Shown here piece by piece: positions 10,213 through 20,705 of a stretch of 64,000 nt of DNA. The translations under genes and the position numbers were made by a program. This DNA is from Virgifigura deserti (GTDB lineage: Bacteria > Pseudomonadota > Alphaproteobacteria > Dongiales > Dongiaceae). The number at the start of each line of letters is the position of its first letter. The first letter of the stretch is position 1. The notes below the pieces were generated by a model. The model saw nothing but the letters and a program-made list of their open reading frames with translations, was not told the DNA's origin and searched no databases. The stretch covers positions 1 to 64,000 of the forward strand of contig QOZR01000009.1 of the NCBI GenBank assembly GCA_003576685.1, read 5' to 3'.

Positions 10213-11376
10213 TTATTGGGCGACGGCGGCCGTCGATCTTGCCGCTTGCGAAGTCGCATTGTCCGCGTCCTCCGCGGCCTTTGCAGCCTCGATATCGGCC
10301 GCCTTCTTCTCGATCAGCCCGACAAGATGGTCGACGATATCGCTGTCCTTCAGGCGGTGGTCCGGCAGGCCGTTGACATAGACCATGTGCGTACCGTTGC
10401 CGCCGCCGGTGAACCCGATATCCGTCTCGCGCGCCTCGCCGGGGCCATTCACCACACAACCGATCACCGACACCGTCATCGGCGTCGTGATATGGGACAG
10501 GCGCCCCTCCAGAACCTCGACGGTTTGGATCACGTCGAACTGCTGCCGGGCGCAGGACGGGCAGGAAATCACGTTGACGCCGCGATGGCGCAGGTTCAGC
10601 GACTTCAGCATGTCGAAGCCGACCTTGACCTCCTCCACCGGATCGGCGGACAGCGACACGCGGATGGTATCGCCGATCCCCGACCAGAGCAGCATGCCGA
10701 GCCCGACGGAGGACTTCACCGTCCCGATCCGCTGACCGCCGGCCTCCGTGATTCCGAGATGCAGCGGATAGTCGCAGGCCTCCGCCAGGCCCTGATAGGC
10801 GGCAACGGCCAGGAAGACGTCGGACGCCTTGACGCTGATCTTGAACTCGAAGAAGTCGTTGTCTTCCAGGATGCGCGCATGGTTGAGCGCGCTCTCGATC
10901 ATCGCCTCGGGGCAGGGCTCGCCGTATTTCTCCAGAAGATCCCGTTCGAGGCTGCCGGCATTGACGCCGATGCGCATCGAGCAGCCGTGATCCTTGGCCG
11001 CCTGGATCACCTCGCGAACGCGCGCGGCGGAACCGATATTGCCCGGATTGATCCGCAGGCAGGCGGCCCCGGCCTGCGCCGCCTCGATCGCCCGTTTATA
11101 GTGGAAATGGATGTCGGCAACGATCGGCACCGAAGTCTGAGCGACGATCTGGCGGAGAGCCGCCGTCGATGCCTCGTCGGGACAGGAGACACGCACGATA
11201 TCGGCGCCCGCCGCCTCGAGCCGCCGCACCTGCTCCACCGTCGCCGCAGCATCCGCCGTCAACGTATTGGTCATCGACTGGACCGAGATCGGGGCGTTGC
11301 CGCCGACAGCCACCTTGCCGACATGGATCGTCCGGCAAGAACGGCGTTGAATATCCCGATAGGGCCGAATGCTCAT
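10213..11376 (-). CDS. ispG: 4-hydroxy-3-methylbut-2-enyl-diphosphate synthase IspG
   Basis: IspG (GcpE) carries out the reductive step before last of the MEP isoprenoid pathway, using a [4Fe-4S] cluster and flavodoxin or ferredoxin. The 387-residue protein has the TIM-barrel with [15 protein letters not shown] at the N terminus and the iron-sulfur domain with SCPSCAR near residue 272 and [10 protein letters not shown] near residue 305, which supply the cluster ligands. The C-terminal 30 residues are Ala/Asp-rich and probably disordered. It is the likely first gene of the ispG-hisS-hemA-prfA-prmC run, 153 bases after the RodZ-like gene. Confidence 0.97.
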   Translation of the reverse strand: MSIRPYRDIQRRSCRTIHVGKVAVGGNAPISVQSMTNTLTADAAATVEQVRRLEAAGADIVRVSCPDEASTAALRQIVAQTSVPIVADIHFHYKRAIEAAQAGAACLRINPGNIGSAARVREVIQAAKDHGCSMRIGVNAGSLERDLLEKYGEPCPEAMIESALNHARILEDNDFFEFKISVKASDVFLAVAAYQGLAEACDYPLHLGITEAGGQRIGTVKSSVGLGMLLWSGIGDTIRVSLSADPVEEVKVGFDMLKSLNLRHRGVNVISCPSCARQQFDVIQTVEVLEGRLSHITTPMTVSVIGCVVNGPGEARETDIGFTGGGNGTHMVYVNGLPDHRLKDSDIVDHLVGLIEKKAADIEAAKAAEDADNATSQAARSTAAVAQ

Positions 11377-11529
11377 GACAGACGCTCACTTGATCATACA
11401 GGATCCCCGCCGACAGGACTCGGCGATCATGGGATCGGGAGGTCGGAGTCGAGGCCGAAGATGCGCAAACGCTTCGGAAAGATCAAGGGTTGCGGCGGGG
11501 CCTGCCGTGAAGGCTGCCGTGGGCAGCCG

Positions 11530-12693
11530 CTATCTCTGCAGGGCCGTCCCGGAGACCAGCCGCTCCGGATCGAGCAGGATGTCGCGACGCACGACCCCGA
11601 CCGGTCCCAAAGGCGGCATTGCGCGGCCATCGACAACGATATCGAGACCGCCGGCATTGCCGGTCGCCAAGGTCAGCCCCGGCCGGTCCGGAACCTGATA
11701 TCTGTCGCCGACCCGCAACACGCGGGTCAGGAGAATCCGGTCGGCGGCATCGGTGACCTGAACCCAGCTTTCCAACCGGGCACGGAGCACGATGCGAAAC
11801 TCCGTGTTGGCGGAACCGAAGACCTGCGGATCGGGTTCGGCAACAGGAGCGGCCGGCGCGGCGGGAATGGCGGCAACCGTCGTTTCGGTTTCCGCCTCGT
11901 TCGCCCCGCTTGCCGGCGCGGGTGGGGGGGCGCTGGCTGCGGCCTGTGATTCGACCTCAAGCTGTGGTTCGGGCTCGCTAGACGGCGCCGCCTCGCTTGA
12001 CGCCTCGTCGACGACCGCCGGTGGCTCCGCAACTGCGACGTCGTCATCGGCTGCTTCCGGCTCGCGCGCCTCGGCCACGGCCTGTGCCTCGGCCGCCTGT
12101 GGCTCGGCCGCCTCTGACTCGACTGTCCCTGATATCGACGGATCAGCGGCACCTCCCGCCGGCGCCAGGTTCCCGGACACCAACCCCATGATCTGCTCGG
12201 GCACCGCCGGGATCAGATCGAGGACGTTCGCCCGCTGGTCCGAGAGGTAGTACCAGGCACCGTAGGCGATGCCGGCGAGCAGGACCGACAGCAGCAGAAT
12301 GGCGCCGCCCGGGAACTTGCCCTCGGTCGCGGCCGCCGGAAAGATCAACTGCGTTTGCCCGCTGACTTCCGCCGCCTCCTCGCGGAACCGGCGCAGCACC
12401 TCCTGGGCATCGAGCCCCAGATACTCCGCATAGGTCCGGACAAAGCCGACGGCATAGGTGGAACCCGGCAGATCCCTGAACCGCCCCGTCTCGATGGCCC
12501 GCAGATAATTGTTGCGGATACGCAGCTGCATGGCCACGGCGTCGATGTCCTGGCCAAAGCCTTCTCGCGTGCGCCGGAGCAGATCCCCAACGGTCCCGCC
12601 TGCCGCGGGGTCGTACCTTTCGGGATCGAAGTGGGAATCGCGCCGCAGTTCTTCCGCCGGTGAAACCATTAAGCGCGCTTTCTTTCCTGGCAT
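11530..12693 (-). CDS. RodZ-like helix-turn-helix membrane protein
   Basis: The 387-residue protein has a cytoplasmic helix-turn-helix (about 32-105) with the RodZ/HTH_25 pattern, including NNYLRAIETGRF and the GFVRTYAEYLGLD helix, one transmembrane segment near residues 130-152, a long Ala/Glu/Pro-rich linker (about 175-275) and a C-terminal DUF4115 beta-domain with ARLESWVQVTDA. RodZ links MreB filaments to the cell-wall elongation machinery; whether this homologue does so is inferred from architecture. An internal ATG at residue 9 (12669) is an alternative start. It is usually next to ispG in this group, as here. Confidence 0.87.
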   Translation of the reverse strand: MPGKKARLMVSPAEELRRDSHFDPERYDPAAGGTVGDLLRRTREGFGQDIDAVAMQLRIRNNYLRAIETGRFRDLPGSTYAVGFVRTYAEYLGLDAQEVLRRFREEAAEVSGQTQLIFPAAATEGKFPGGAILLLSVLLAGIAYGAWYYLSDQRANVLDLIPAVPEQIMGLVSGNLAPAGGAADPSISGTVESEAAEPQAAEAQAVAEAREPEAADDDVAVAEPPAVVDEASSEAAPSSEPEPQLEVESQAAASAPPPAPASGANEAETETTVAAIPAAPAAPVAEPDPQVFGSANTEFRIVLRARLESWVQVTDAADRILLTRVLRVGDRYQVPDRPGLTLATGNAGGLDIVVDGRAMPPLGPVGVVRRDILLDPERLVSGTALQR

Positions 12694-12913
12694 TATGAGA
12701 TTACCCGCACTTGCCCGGGATCCTGTCGTCGCCGACGGCTCCTCAATGTCCCGCTGGCACCGGAAGCAGCCTCGACCATCTTCCGGGAAATCCCCTAAGA
12801 AGTCGTCTAGCCGAACCGATCCGCGTTCGCAGTGCGTTCTGCAGGTAACCCCCCCGAGTCGTTCCTGCCCGAGGTCTTTCTACCAAAACAAGCAGCGGCG
12901 GAGCAACGGCTTA

Positions 12914-12952
12914 AGAATGCCTAACAGTATTTAATCACGGTTTAGGCATTCT
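12914..12952. terminator. Inverted repeat downstream of ptsP
   Basis: An exact 11-bp inverted repeat (AGAATGCCTAA and its complement) flanks a 17-base A+T-rich spacer, 12 bases past the ptsP stop. It is followed by TAAG rather than a U-run, so it may be a weak terminator, an mRNA 3'-end stabiliser, or an operator for the downstream RodZ-like gene. Confidence 0.45.
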
Positions 12953-12964
12953 AAATCGCGCGCT

Positions 12965-15235
12965 CTAAATCGCGACTCCATGATCTTGAGCATAGGCGCG
13001 AAGCTGCCGCCGCAGGCTCGGAACCGGCTGCGGGAGCAATCGATCGAGATAGCGCCGCAGCGGATCGGCCTCCAGGCTGCGGATCATCGTCTTGATCGGT
13101 CCGATGGACGACGGTGACATGGACAGGCTGCGAAAACCGAGCCCGATCAGGGCCATGGCTTCGAGCGGCTGCCCCGCCATTTCCCCGCACAGGCTCAAAG
13201 GAACGCCAGCCGCCCCGCAGGCCCGCACCAGCTCGGCGAGCAATCCCAGCATCGGCGGCGACAACACGTCATAGCGATCGCTCATCTGCGGGTTGCCGCG
13301 ATCGCTTGCGAACAGGAACTGGCGCAGATCGTTGCTGCCGATCGAGACGAAATCTACGCGAGGCAGCAGCAGCGGCAGCTGCCATGCCAGGGCGGGGATC
13401 TCGAACATGATGCCGACCTTGATGTCGGCCGGCAGCACGGCGCCGAGCCGCCGCGCGCGGTCTAGCTCGATCTCGAAGAGGCGCCGGGCGGCATCGAACT
13501 CCGGAACATCTGCGATCATCGGGAACATAATGTTGAGCGAGCGCCCCGCGGCGGCCGTGATCATCGCGCGCAGTTGCTGTCGCAGCATGGCCGGACGGTC
13601 GAGGGCGATGCGGATAGCCCGCCAGCCCATGGCCGGATTCTCGCCGCCGGTCCCGCGCCAGTAGGGCAGCAGCTTGTCGCCGCCGATGTCGAGCGTGCGG
13701 AAGACCACCGGCCTGTCGCCGGCCTGCTCTAGGGTCTTGCGGTACAGATCGGTCTGGGCGGCGACGTCGGGAAAGGCATGGCGCGCCATGAAATGGATCT
13801 CGGTGCGGTAAAGGCCGACTCCATCGGCCCCGCTCTCCGCGAGATGCAACATATCGATCAGCAGGCCCGCATTGATGTTGAGCGAGATCCGGACGCCGTC
13901 GCGGCTGTCCGCCGGCAAGCCGCGTGTCGCGACGAAGGCCGCCTGCCGCTGCGCGCGGACCTGCATGCTTTCGGAATAGATCTGCTGAATATCCTCGGCC
14001 GGTCGGATGAACAGCTGTTCGTGGTCGGCGTCGACGATGACACCGTCGCCCGATTCCACATAGCTCAGCGCATTCGGGACCCGCCCGAGGACGGGGATGT
14101 CGAGCGCCCGCGCGACGATCGCGACATGCGCGGTCGGCGACCCTTCCTCGAGGACCAGACCCCGAAGGCGGTCCCTGTCGTAATCGAGCAGCTCGGCGGG
14201 ACCCATCGTACGGGCGAAGAGCACCACATCGTTAAACAGGAGATCCGCGGATTGCGAGATCACGTCGCCAGCGAGGTGTTGGATCAAGCGGTTCGCAAGG
14301 TCGTCGAGGTCGAGCAGCCGTTCACGCAAATAGGGGTCGACGATCTGCCCCATGCGCGCCCGGGTATCGTTCTTCACCTTCAGGACGGCGGCCTCAGCGG
14401 TCAGACCGCTGTTGATCGCCTCGGCGATCCGGCCGAGCCAACCGCGGTCCGCCGCGAACATCCGATAGCTTTCGAGAATGTCGCGATGCTCGCCGCCATC
14501 GGCGATATCGCTCGCCGCAAGCATGTCGTCGAGCGCATTGTGCATGCCCGCCACGGCGGCGCGGAAGCGCTCCAGCTCCTGGCGCGGGTCCTCCGCGACG
14601 GTCTGGCTCAGAAGGATACGCGGCTCGTGCAGCACCGCCTGACCGGTCGCTAGGCCCTTGTGGAGGGCGACACCCTCGAGGCGCAGCGGCAACAGGCCGA
14701 TTCCTTCGATCGGACGCATCTCGTCGGGGCTGACGAGTTCACCGCTCGCGACCAGTTCCGCCAGGACCATCGCAACGGTCTCGAGCGCTTCGGCCTCCTC
14801 CTCGGCATAATGCCGTCGGGTCCGGTTCTGGACGACCAGAACGCCGACGACGCGACCGCCATGCAGGATCGGGACCCCCATGAGCGACTGGTAGACTTCC
14901 TCGCCCGTTTCCGGACGATAGGCGAAGTTGGGATGGGACTGGGCGTCGGACAGGGCGAGCGGACGCGGGTGGGCCGCGATGTGGCCCACGAGACCCTCGC
15001 CGATCCTCAGGCGGGTCTTGTGCACCGCCTCCCGCTTCAGGCCCTCGGTCGCGAACAGCTCCAGGACATCGCCGGCGCGCCGGACATAGGCGGAACAGAC
15101 CTCGGCGACCATATCGGCCGCGATGATCGTGACGACCTTGTTGAGCCGGTCCTGGGCGCTGCCGCCGCCGGCCATCACGTCGCGCAAGCGTCGGAGAAGC
15201 AGACGGGAGCCCGTAAGGCCGCCGCTCTGCGGCAT
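12965..15235 (-). CDS. ptsP: Phosphoenolpyruvate-protein phosphotransferase PtsP (enzyme I-Ntr)
   Basis: PtsP starts the nitrogen-related phosphorelay, passing phosphate from PEP to NPr and then to EIIA-Ntr. The 756-residue protein begins with a GAF sensor domain (about 20-165), followed by the PEP-utilising N-terminal helical domain, the phosphohistidine domain with GSPTAHVAIVAR near residue 365 (His is the phosphoacceptor), and the C-terminal TIM-barrel with GADGVGLYRTEIHF and CGEMAGQP. All core motifs are intact. It overlaps the preceding gene by one base (TGATG), so it belongs to the lysC operon. Glutamine/2-oxoglutarate sensing by the GAF domain is known in relatives. Confidence 0.95.
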   Translation of the reverse strand: MPQSGGLTGSRLLLRRLRDVMAGGGSAQDRLNKVVTIIAADMVAEVCSAYVRRAGDVLELFATEGLKREAVHKTRLRIGEGLVGHIAAHPRPLALSDAQSHPNFAYRPETGEEVYQSLMGVPILHGGRVVGVLVVQNRTRRHYAEEEAEALETVAMVLAELVASGELVSPDEMRPIEGIGLLPLRLEGVALHKGLATGQAVLHEPRILLSQTVAEDPRQELERFRAAVAGMHNALDDMLAASDIADGGEHRDILESYRMFAADRGWLGRIAEAINSGLTAEAAVLKVKNDTRARMGQIVDPYLRERLLDLDDLANRLIQHLAGDVISQSADLLFNDVVLFARTMGPAELLDYDRDRLRGLVLEEGSPTAHVAIVARALDIPVLGRVPNALSYVESGDGVIVDADHEQLFIRPAEDIQQIYSESMQVRAQRQAAFVATRGLPADSRDGVRISLNINAGLLIDMLHLAESGADGVGLYRTEIHFMARHAFPDVAAQTDLYRKTLEQAGDRPVVFRTLDIGGDKLLPYWRGTGGENPAMGWRAIRIALDRPAMLRQQLRAMITAAAGRSLNIMFPMIADVPEFDAARRLFEIELDRARRLGAVLPADIKVGIMFEIPALAWQLPLLLPRVDFVSIGSNDLRQFLFASDRGNPQMSDRYDVLSPPMLGLLAELVRACGAAGVPLSLCGEMAGQPLEAMALIGLGFRSLSMSPSSIGPIKTMIRSLEADPLRRYLDRLLPQPVPSLRRQLRAYAQDHGVAI

Positions 15236-16287
15236 CAGCCGACCGCCCCGATCCGCTCTTTCTCCGCCTCCTCCCTGGCCAACAGCGCCGTAAGCGCCTG
15301 ATCCACCAGTTCGCGCAGAATGACGGCGGTCGCCTGTTCCTCGCTGACCATGCCGACGCTCTGTCCGGCCATGATCGAGCCGTTGTCGACATCGCCGTCG
15401 ATCACGGCGCGGCGCAGCGCGCCCGCCCAGAAATGCTCGATCTCGAGCTGCGCCGCCTTCTGGTCGATTTCACCGCGGTTGAAGCGCTCGATCACCGAGC
15501 GCTGCATCTCCATGAACCGCTGCGTGGCGGCATTGGCCAGCGCGCGGACCGGAATCACCGGGAAGCGGGGGTCGAGCTGGACCGACGGCACCGCATCGCG
15601 GGCGCTGGCGCGCAAGAAGGCCTGCTTGAACCGGGGATGGGCGATCGACTCCGAAGCGCAGGCGAAGCGGGTGCCCAGTTGGCAGCCGGACGCCCCCATC
15701 TCGAGATAGCCCAGGATCGCTTCGCCGCGGCCGATTCCGCCGGCGACGAACACCGGCACGTCACGAACCGCCGGCAGGATCTCCTGCGCAAGCACGCTGG
15801 TCGAGACCGGGCCGATATGCCCGCCCGCCTCCATGCCCTCGATGATCAGGGCGTCCGCGCCCGAGCGCACCAGCTTCTTCGCCAGCACGAGGGCCGGTGC
15901 GAAGCACATCACCTTGGCACCGCCACCGCGGGCGCGGGCGATAGCGGCGCCAGACGGCAGCCCTCCGGCGAGGACGATATGCCTGACCCGATGATCGAGG
16001 CAGACGTCGATCAGGTCCAAAAGCTGCGGATGGAGGGTGATGAGGTTCACCCCGAAGGGACGGTCGGTCAGGGCGGCCGTCGCGGTGATCTCGGCGGACA
16101 GCAGATCCGGCGTCATCGAGCCGGAGGCAATGATCCCGAAACCGCCGCCGTTCGAGATGGCAGAGACCAGATGCCGCTCGGAAACCCAGGTCATGGCGCC
16201 ACCGAGGATGGCGTAGTCGCAACCAAGGAACGCCCGGCCGCGCTGCCAGAGCCGATCGAGCCTCATCTGCACAGATCCGTCGGACAT
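15235..16287 (-). CDS. Nitronate monooxygenase-like flavoprotein
   Basis: A 350-residue FMN-binding TIM-barrel of the NPD (2-nitropropane dioxygenase)/FabK-like group. Signatures include GGAMTWVSERHLVSAISNGG at the N terminus, GMEAGGHIGP near residue 150 and VFVAGGIGRGEAI near residue 180, the FMN-phosphate site. Such enzymes oxidise nitronates, but some in this family are enoyl reductases or have unknown substrates, so the exact reaction cannot be read from sequence. Tight packing between lysC (3 bases) and ptsP (1-base overlap) shows co-transcription rather than a shared pathway. Confidence 0.82.
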   Translation of the reverse strand: MSDGSVQMRLDRLWQRGRAFLGCDYAILGGAMTWVSERHLVSAISNGGGFGIIASGSMTPDLLSAEITATAALTDRPFGVNLITLHPQLLDLIDVCLDHRVRHIVLAGGLPSGAAIARARGGGAKVMCFAPALVLAKKLVRSGADALIIEGMEAGGHIGPVSTSVLAQEILPAVRDVPVFVAGGIGRGEAILGYLEMGASGCQLGTRFACASESIAHPRFKQAFLRASARDAVPSVQLDPRFPVIPVRALANAATQRFMEMQRSVIERFNRGEIDQKAAQLEIEHFWAGALRRAVIDGDVDNGSIMAGQSVGMVSEEQATAVILRELVDQALTALLAREEAEKERIGAVG

Positions 16288-16290
16288 ACG

Positions 16291-17529
<1,239 letters not shown>

Positions 17530-17668
17530 TGGACCTCTTGGTAGGGCTTCTCGCCGGCGAGCGGACAAGCGGCAGTCGCGGGTTGCCCGCCCAGCGGCGC
17601 GTATCCATACTCATTCAAGACAGCCGAGGCAAGAGCACTCCGGCCGAGCAGAAGGGAGAGGGAGTCCG

Positions 17669-18451
17669 ATGGGTGGTGGCGCGGTGAACCGGGAACCGTC
17701 GGCGGAGACCACGTCCGTCGACGCCGCGAGCGTCGACCCGGCGGAGATCGCCAAGTTCACGGCAATGGCCGAGGCGTGGTGGGACCCTCGGGGCAAGTTC
17801 CGCCCGCTGCACAAATTCAACCCGACCCGAATCGCCTTCATCCGCGACCGGGTTGCGGCGCGTTTCGGCCGCGATTCGCTCGCCGGGCGGCCGTTTGAAG
17901 GTCTGCGGCTTCTCGATGTCGGCTGCGGCGGCGGCCTCCTGGCCGAGCCGATGGCCCGGCTCGGCGCGCAGGTGACCGGCCTGGACGCCGCGGCCCGCAA
18001 CATCGCCATCGCCCGCTCGCATGCCGCGCAAAGCGGCCTGGATATCGACTATCGCTGCGACACGGTCGAGGCCCTCGCCACGGAGGGGACCCGGTTCGAC
18101 GTCGTCCTGAACATGGAGGTGGTCGAGCATGTCGCAGATCTGAGGGCCTTCCTCAGCAGTTGCTGCGAGCTTCTGAAGCCGAACGGCGTGATGATCGTCG
18201 CGACGCTGAACCGGACGCCCAAGGCTTTCGCCCTCGCGGTCGTCGGGGCCGAATATGTCCTGCGGTGGCTGCCGCGCGGCACGCATGATTGGCGCAAGTT
18301 CGTCCGCCCGTCCGAGCTTGCGGCGGCGCTCCGTCCGAGCGGGGTGGACATCGTCGAGATGACCGGGGTCAGCTACAACCCCCTCTCGGATCGTTGGTCG
18401 CTGTCGAAGGATCTCGACGTCAACTACATGATCGTTGCGACGCCCCGCTAG
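17669..18451 (+). CDS. ubiG: Bifunctional 2-polyprenylphenol/3-demethylubiquinol O-methyltransferase
   Basis: UbiG does both O-methylations in ubiquinone synthesis. The 260-residue protein has the family N-terminal block [16 protein letters not shown] and the FRPLHKFNP motif, then the SAM loop [11 protein letters not shown] near residue 90, and [10 protein letters not shown] near residue 150. The C-terminal portion has [10 protein letters not shown] and the [11 protein letters not shown] motif typical of UbiG. The ATG at 17669 is preceded by GAAGGGAGAGGGAG. It stands divergent from lysC and converges with the MarR/GNAT gene with an 18-base gap. Confidence 0.96.
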   Translation: MGGGAVNREPSAETTSVDAASVDPAEIAKFTAMAEAWWDPRGKFRPLHKFNPTRIAFIRDRVAARFGRDSLAGRPFEGLRLLDVGCGGGLLAEPMARLGAQVTGLDAAARNIAIARSHAAQSGLDIDYRCDTVEALATEGTRFDVVLNMEVVEHVADLRAFLSSCCELLKPNGVMIVATLNRTPKAFALAVVGAEYVLRWLPRGTHDWRKFVRPSELAAALRPSGVDIVEMTGVSYNPLSDRWSLSKDLDVNYMIVATPR

Positions 18452-18469
18452 ATCGACGAGAGCCGGGGA

Positions 18470-19402
18470 CTACAGCTTCAGCTCCCAGGTTTGGCCATTG
18501 AGATCATGGCCGAAGCTGTGATGCGGTTCTTCGTGAACCAGGCGGAAGCCGGCCGCTTCGTAGATATGCCGGGCGGCATACAGCACGTCGTTGGTCCACA
18601 GCGTGATCTTCCGATAGTCCGCCTGCCGGGCAAAGCGCACGCACTCGCCGACCAGCCGGGCACCGATGCCCAGCCCACGCGCTTTGGGCTCGACCAGCAG
18701 CAGGCGCAGCTTGGCTACCGTCTTCGACGATGCGACGAGGAACACCGAGCCGACATTCTCGCCATCCTTTTCGGCGATCCAGCAGCGCTCCCGCTTCGGG
18801 TCGTAGTTCCGGATGAACGTTGCCACGATTTCCGCGACCAGCGCCTCGAACCGTTCATCCCACCCATACTCCCGGGCATACAAAACACCGTGCCGGTTGA
18901 CGACCCAGCCCATGTCGCCCGGCTGAGGAGGCCGGAGAAGGTAAGAAGCCTTCTGCTCGGGCGGGATGCCGAGCAATGACTCGATCGTCCGCATCGCTTC
19001 GGTCAGGCGGTCTTGCTGAGCCGTGGGCAGGCCGCTCAGCATTGCACCGATTTCATCTCGCGAGCGCGCATTGAGCAGTGCGAAGGCCTCCCGCCCCTGC
19101 TCCGTCAGCCATAGGAGGCTTTGCCGGCCGTCGGTTTCCGACGGCCCCTTCTCGATCAAGCCGCGCTTTTCGAAACCGCGCAGGATACGGCTCAGATAGC
19201 CGGCATCCAAGCCCAGCTCCCGGCCGAGTTCGCTCGCCGCGGGCTTCTCGCGGTGGGCAAGCTCGTAGAGCACGCGCGCCTCGGCCAGGGAGAAGGGGCT
19301 GCTCAACAATCCGTCCCGCAGCACGCCGATCTGCCTCGTGTAGAACCGATTGAAGCGCCGCACCGCTTCCACGCACTGATCGAAATTGCCCTCAACCACC
19401 AT
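18470..19402 (-). CDS. MarR family regulator fused to GNAT acetyltransferase
   Basis: The 310-residue protein joins a MarR-type winged helix (about 1-145, with SLAEARVLYELAHRE and the recognition region GLDAGYLSRILRGFEKRGLIEK) to a GNAT acetyltransferase (about 155-305). The GNAT part has VEPKARGLGIGARLVGE, the acetyl-CoA loop. This bifunctional architecture is known in proteobacteria, and the acetyl acceptor is not known. I chose the ATG at 19402 because GGGGG lies just before it; GTG codons further upstream are possible. An A+T-rich palindrome at 19436-19462 is a plausible operator, suggesting self-control. Confidence 0.88.
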   Translation of the reverse strand: MVVEGNFDQCVEAVRRFNRFYTRQIGVLRDGLLSSPFSLAEARVLYELAHREKPAASELGRELGLDAGYLSRILRGFEKRGLIEKGPSETDGRQSLLWLTEQGREAFALLNARSRDEIGAMLSGLPTAQQDRLTEAMRTIESLLGIPPEQKASYLLRPPQPGDMGWVVNRHGVLYAREYGWDERFEALVAEIVATFIRNYDPKRERCWIAEKDGENVGSVFLVASSKTVAKLRLLLVEPKARGLGIGARLVGECVRFARQADYRKITLWTNDVLYAARHIYEAAGFRLVHEEPHHSFGHDLNGQTWELKL

Positions 19403-19435
19403 CACCCCCTGGAGCACGCTCAAAGATCATGCCAG

Positions 19436-19462
19436 AGTCAATTATATCTTTGACTTTGTCAA
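19436..19462. promoter_or_regulatory. Palindromic candidate MarR operator
   Basis: Two overlapping inverted repeats lie just upstream of the MarR/GNAT gene: AGTCAA, 8 bases, TTGACT (19436-19455) and TTGAC, 3 bases, GTCAA (19450-19462). The site also contains TATAAT on the minus strand, so a bound repressor would block a promoter. MarR proteins commonly bind such sites ahead of their own genes. Confidence 0.5.
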
Positions 19463-19504
19463 CTTTCTGGTCGCGAATCAACTTCCGCAGATAACGGAAC
19501 TGCG

Positions 19505-19921
19505 CTAACTATCCTGCCGCGGGAGCCAGGGAATCTGCGCGAACTCGACCCCTTCTTCGGTCAGGGCACTCGCCTCCTCGTCGGAGGCCTCGCCATAGAT
19601 GCCGCGCGGATCGACCTCGCCATAATGGATGCGCCGGGCTTCCTCGGCGAACTTGTCGCCGACATAGTCGCAGTTCGATTCGACCTTCTTGCGAAGCTCC
19701 TTCAATTCCCGAAGCACGGCCGCCTGTATTTCCGTCTGCTTCGCTTCCTTCGCACCATGCTTGCCGATCCGCGGAGCCATGAGCGCCTTGGTGATGCGGC
19801 GACTGCCGCAGATCGGGCAATTGATCTTCTTCGCCGCGGCCTGGGCGTCGAAGGCATCGCCGTCGCGGAACCATCCCTCGAACTGGTGGTCCTTGGCGCA
19901 TTTCAAATTGAACAGAATCAT
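19505..19921 (-). CDS. DUF1178 family protein
   Basis: A 138-residue protein of unknown function. The N terminus has two cysteine pairs, LKCAKDHQFEGWF and INCPICGS, which look like a small zinc ribbon. It is followed by a long charged helix and the conserved NCDYVGDKFAEEARRIHYGE block near residues 82-101, then RGIYGEAS. The family is widespread in proteobacteria, often near ubiG or the nitrilase/glutaredoxin genes, as here. No biochemical role can be assigned. Confidence 0.88.
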   Translation of the reverse strand: MILFNLKCAKDHQFEGWFRDGDAFDAQAAAKKINCPICGSRRITKALMAPRIGKHGAKEAKQTEIQAAVLRELKELRKKVESNCDYVGDKFAEEARRIHYGEVDPRGIYGEASDEEASALTEEGVEFAQIPWLPRQDS

Positions 19922-20019
19922 GGTCGAACCGCGCTAAGCTCCTCCGGAGCCGTAAAAAATTCGTTACGTCTAATAGATGGAGCAAGAAACGATGCCAGAC
20001 AAGCACCCGAACGTGGGGA

Positions 20020-20589
20020 GTGCCAACCGTGGCGAACGCGGGTGAAGTCCCTTCATCCGGGCCATGCGCGGACGCACCGCCGCCCTCGGCCTGGGTCCAA
20101 CGATTTGCACCATTGATTCCGGCGGTAGGAGAAGTCCTGGATCTTGCCTGCGGCAGCGGCCGGCATCTGCGCCTCCTGCTGGCGCGCGGCCAGCCGATGG
20201 TGGGCGTCGACCGCGACTTGTCGCAGCTTCAGGATCTAGCCGGCACGCCCGCCCTCGAGCTGATCGCGGCCGATCTCGAGGAGGGCCGTTCGTGGCCGCT
20301 CGGCGAGCGGCGGTTTGCCGGCGTGGTCGTAACCAATTATCTGCATCGTCCGCTGCTGCCGGCGATCGTGCGGGCTGTCGCACCGGGCGGAATGCTGATC
20401 TACGAAACCTTCGCCCTCGGAAACGAACGCTTCGGGCGGCCGCGCAATCCCGACTTCCTGCTCCGTCCGGGTGAGCTTCTGGATGCGGTCACGGGCCAGC
20501 TGGAGGTTCTTGCCTATGAGAACCTGGAAGTCGACAAGCCCCGGCCGGCGGCCGTCCAGCGGATTGCCGCGCGTCGTCCAACGCCCTGA
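20020..20589 (+). CDS. Class I SAM-dependent methyltransferase
   Basis: A small 189-residue methyltransferase of unknown substrate. The SAM loop VLDLACGSGRHLRLLLA is near residue 40, the acidic ribose-binding end of the next strand is VGVDRDLSQL, and a late strand has PGGMLIYETFA. It is related to small TehB-like methyltransferases, which act on small molecules such as tellurite; that is similarity of fold only. The start is probably the GTG at 20020, with the in-frame GTG at 20029 as an alternative. It lies divergent from the DUF1178 gene. Confidence 0.8.
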   Translation: MPTVANAGEVPSSGPCADAPPPSAWVQRFAPLIPAVGEVLDLACGSGRHLRLLLARGQPMVGVDRDLSQLQDLAGTPALELIAADLEEGRSWPLGERRFAGVVVTNYLHRPLLPAIVRAVAPGGMLIYETFALGNERFGRPRNPDFLLRPGELLDAVTGQLEVLAYENLEVDKPRPAAVQRIAARRPTP

Positions 20590-20705
20590 CCGCATGCCGC
20601 CAGGGCCGTTCTCGGTGAGGCAATTGTCATCACAACGACACTCCACTACGATCGCCATGTTCACGGATCATGCAGGGGACGGTTTACGGGGAGGAGAAGT
20701 AAGCC

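Noticed and set aside
8887..11949. A 1020-codon open frame on the plus strand
   Set aside because: It lies opposite hemA, hisS and ispG, which have clear families and motifs. Its translation is rich in Arg, Gly and His without domains. It arises from GC-rich third positions on the other strand.
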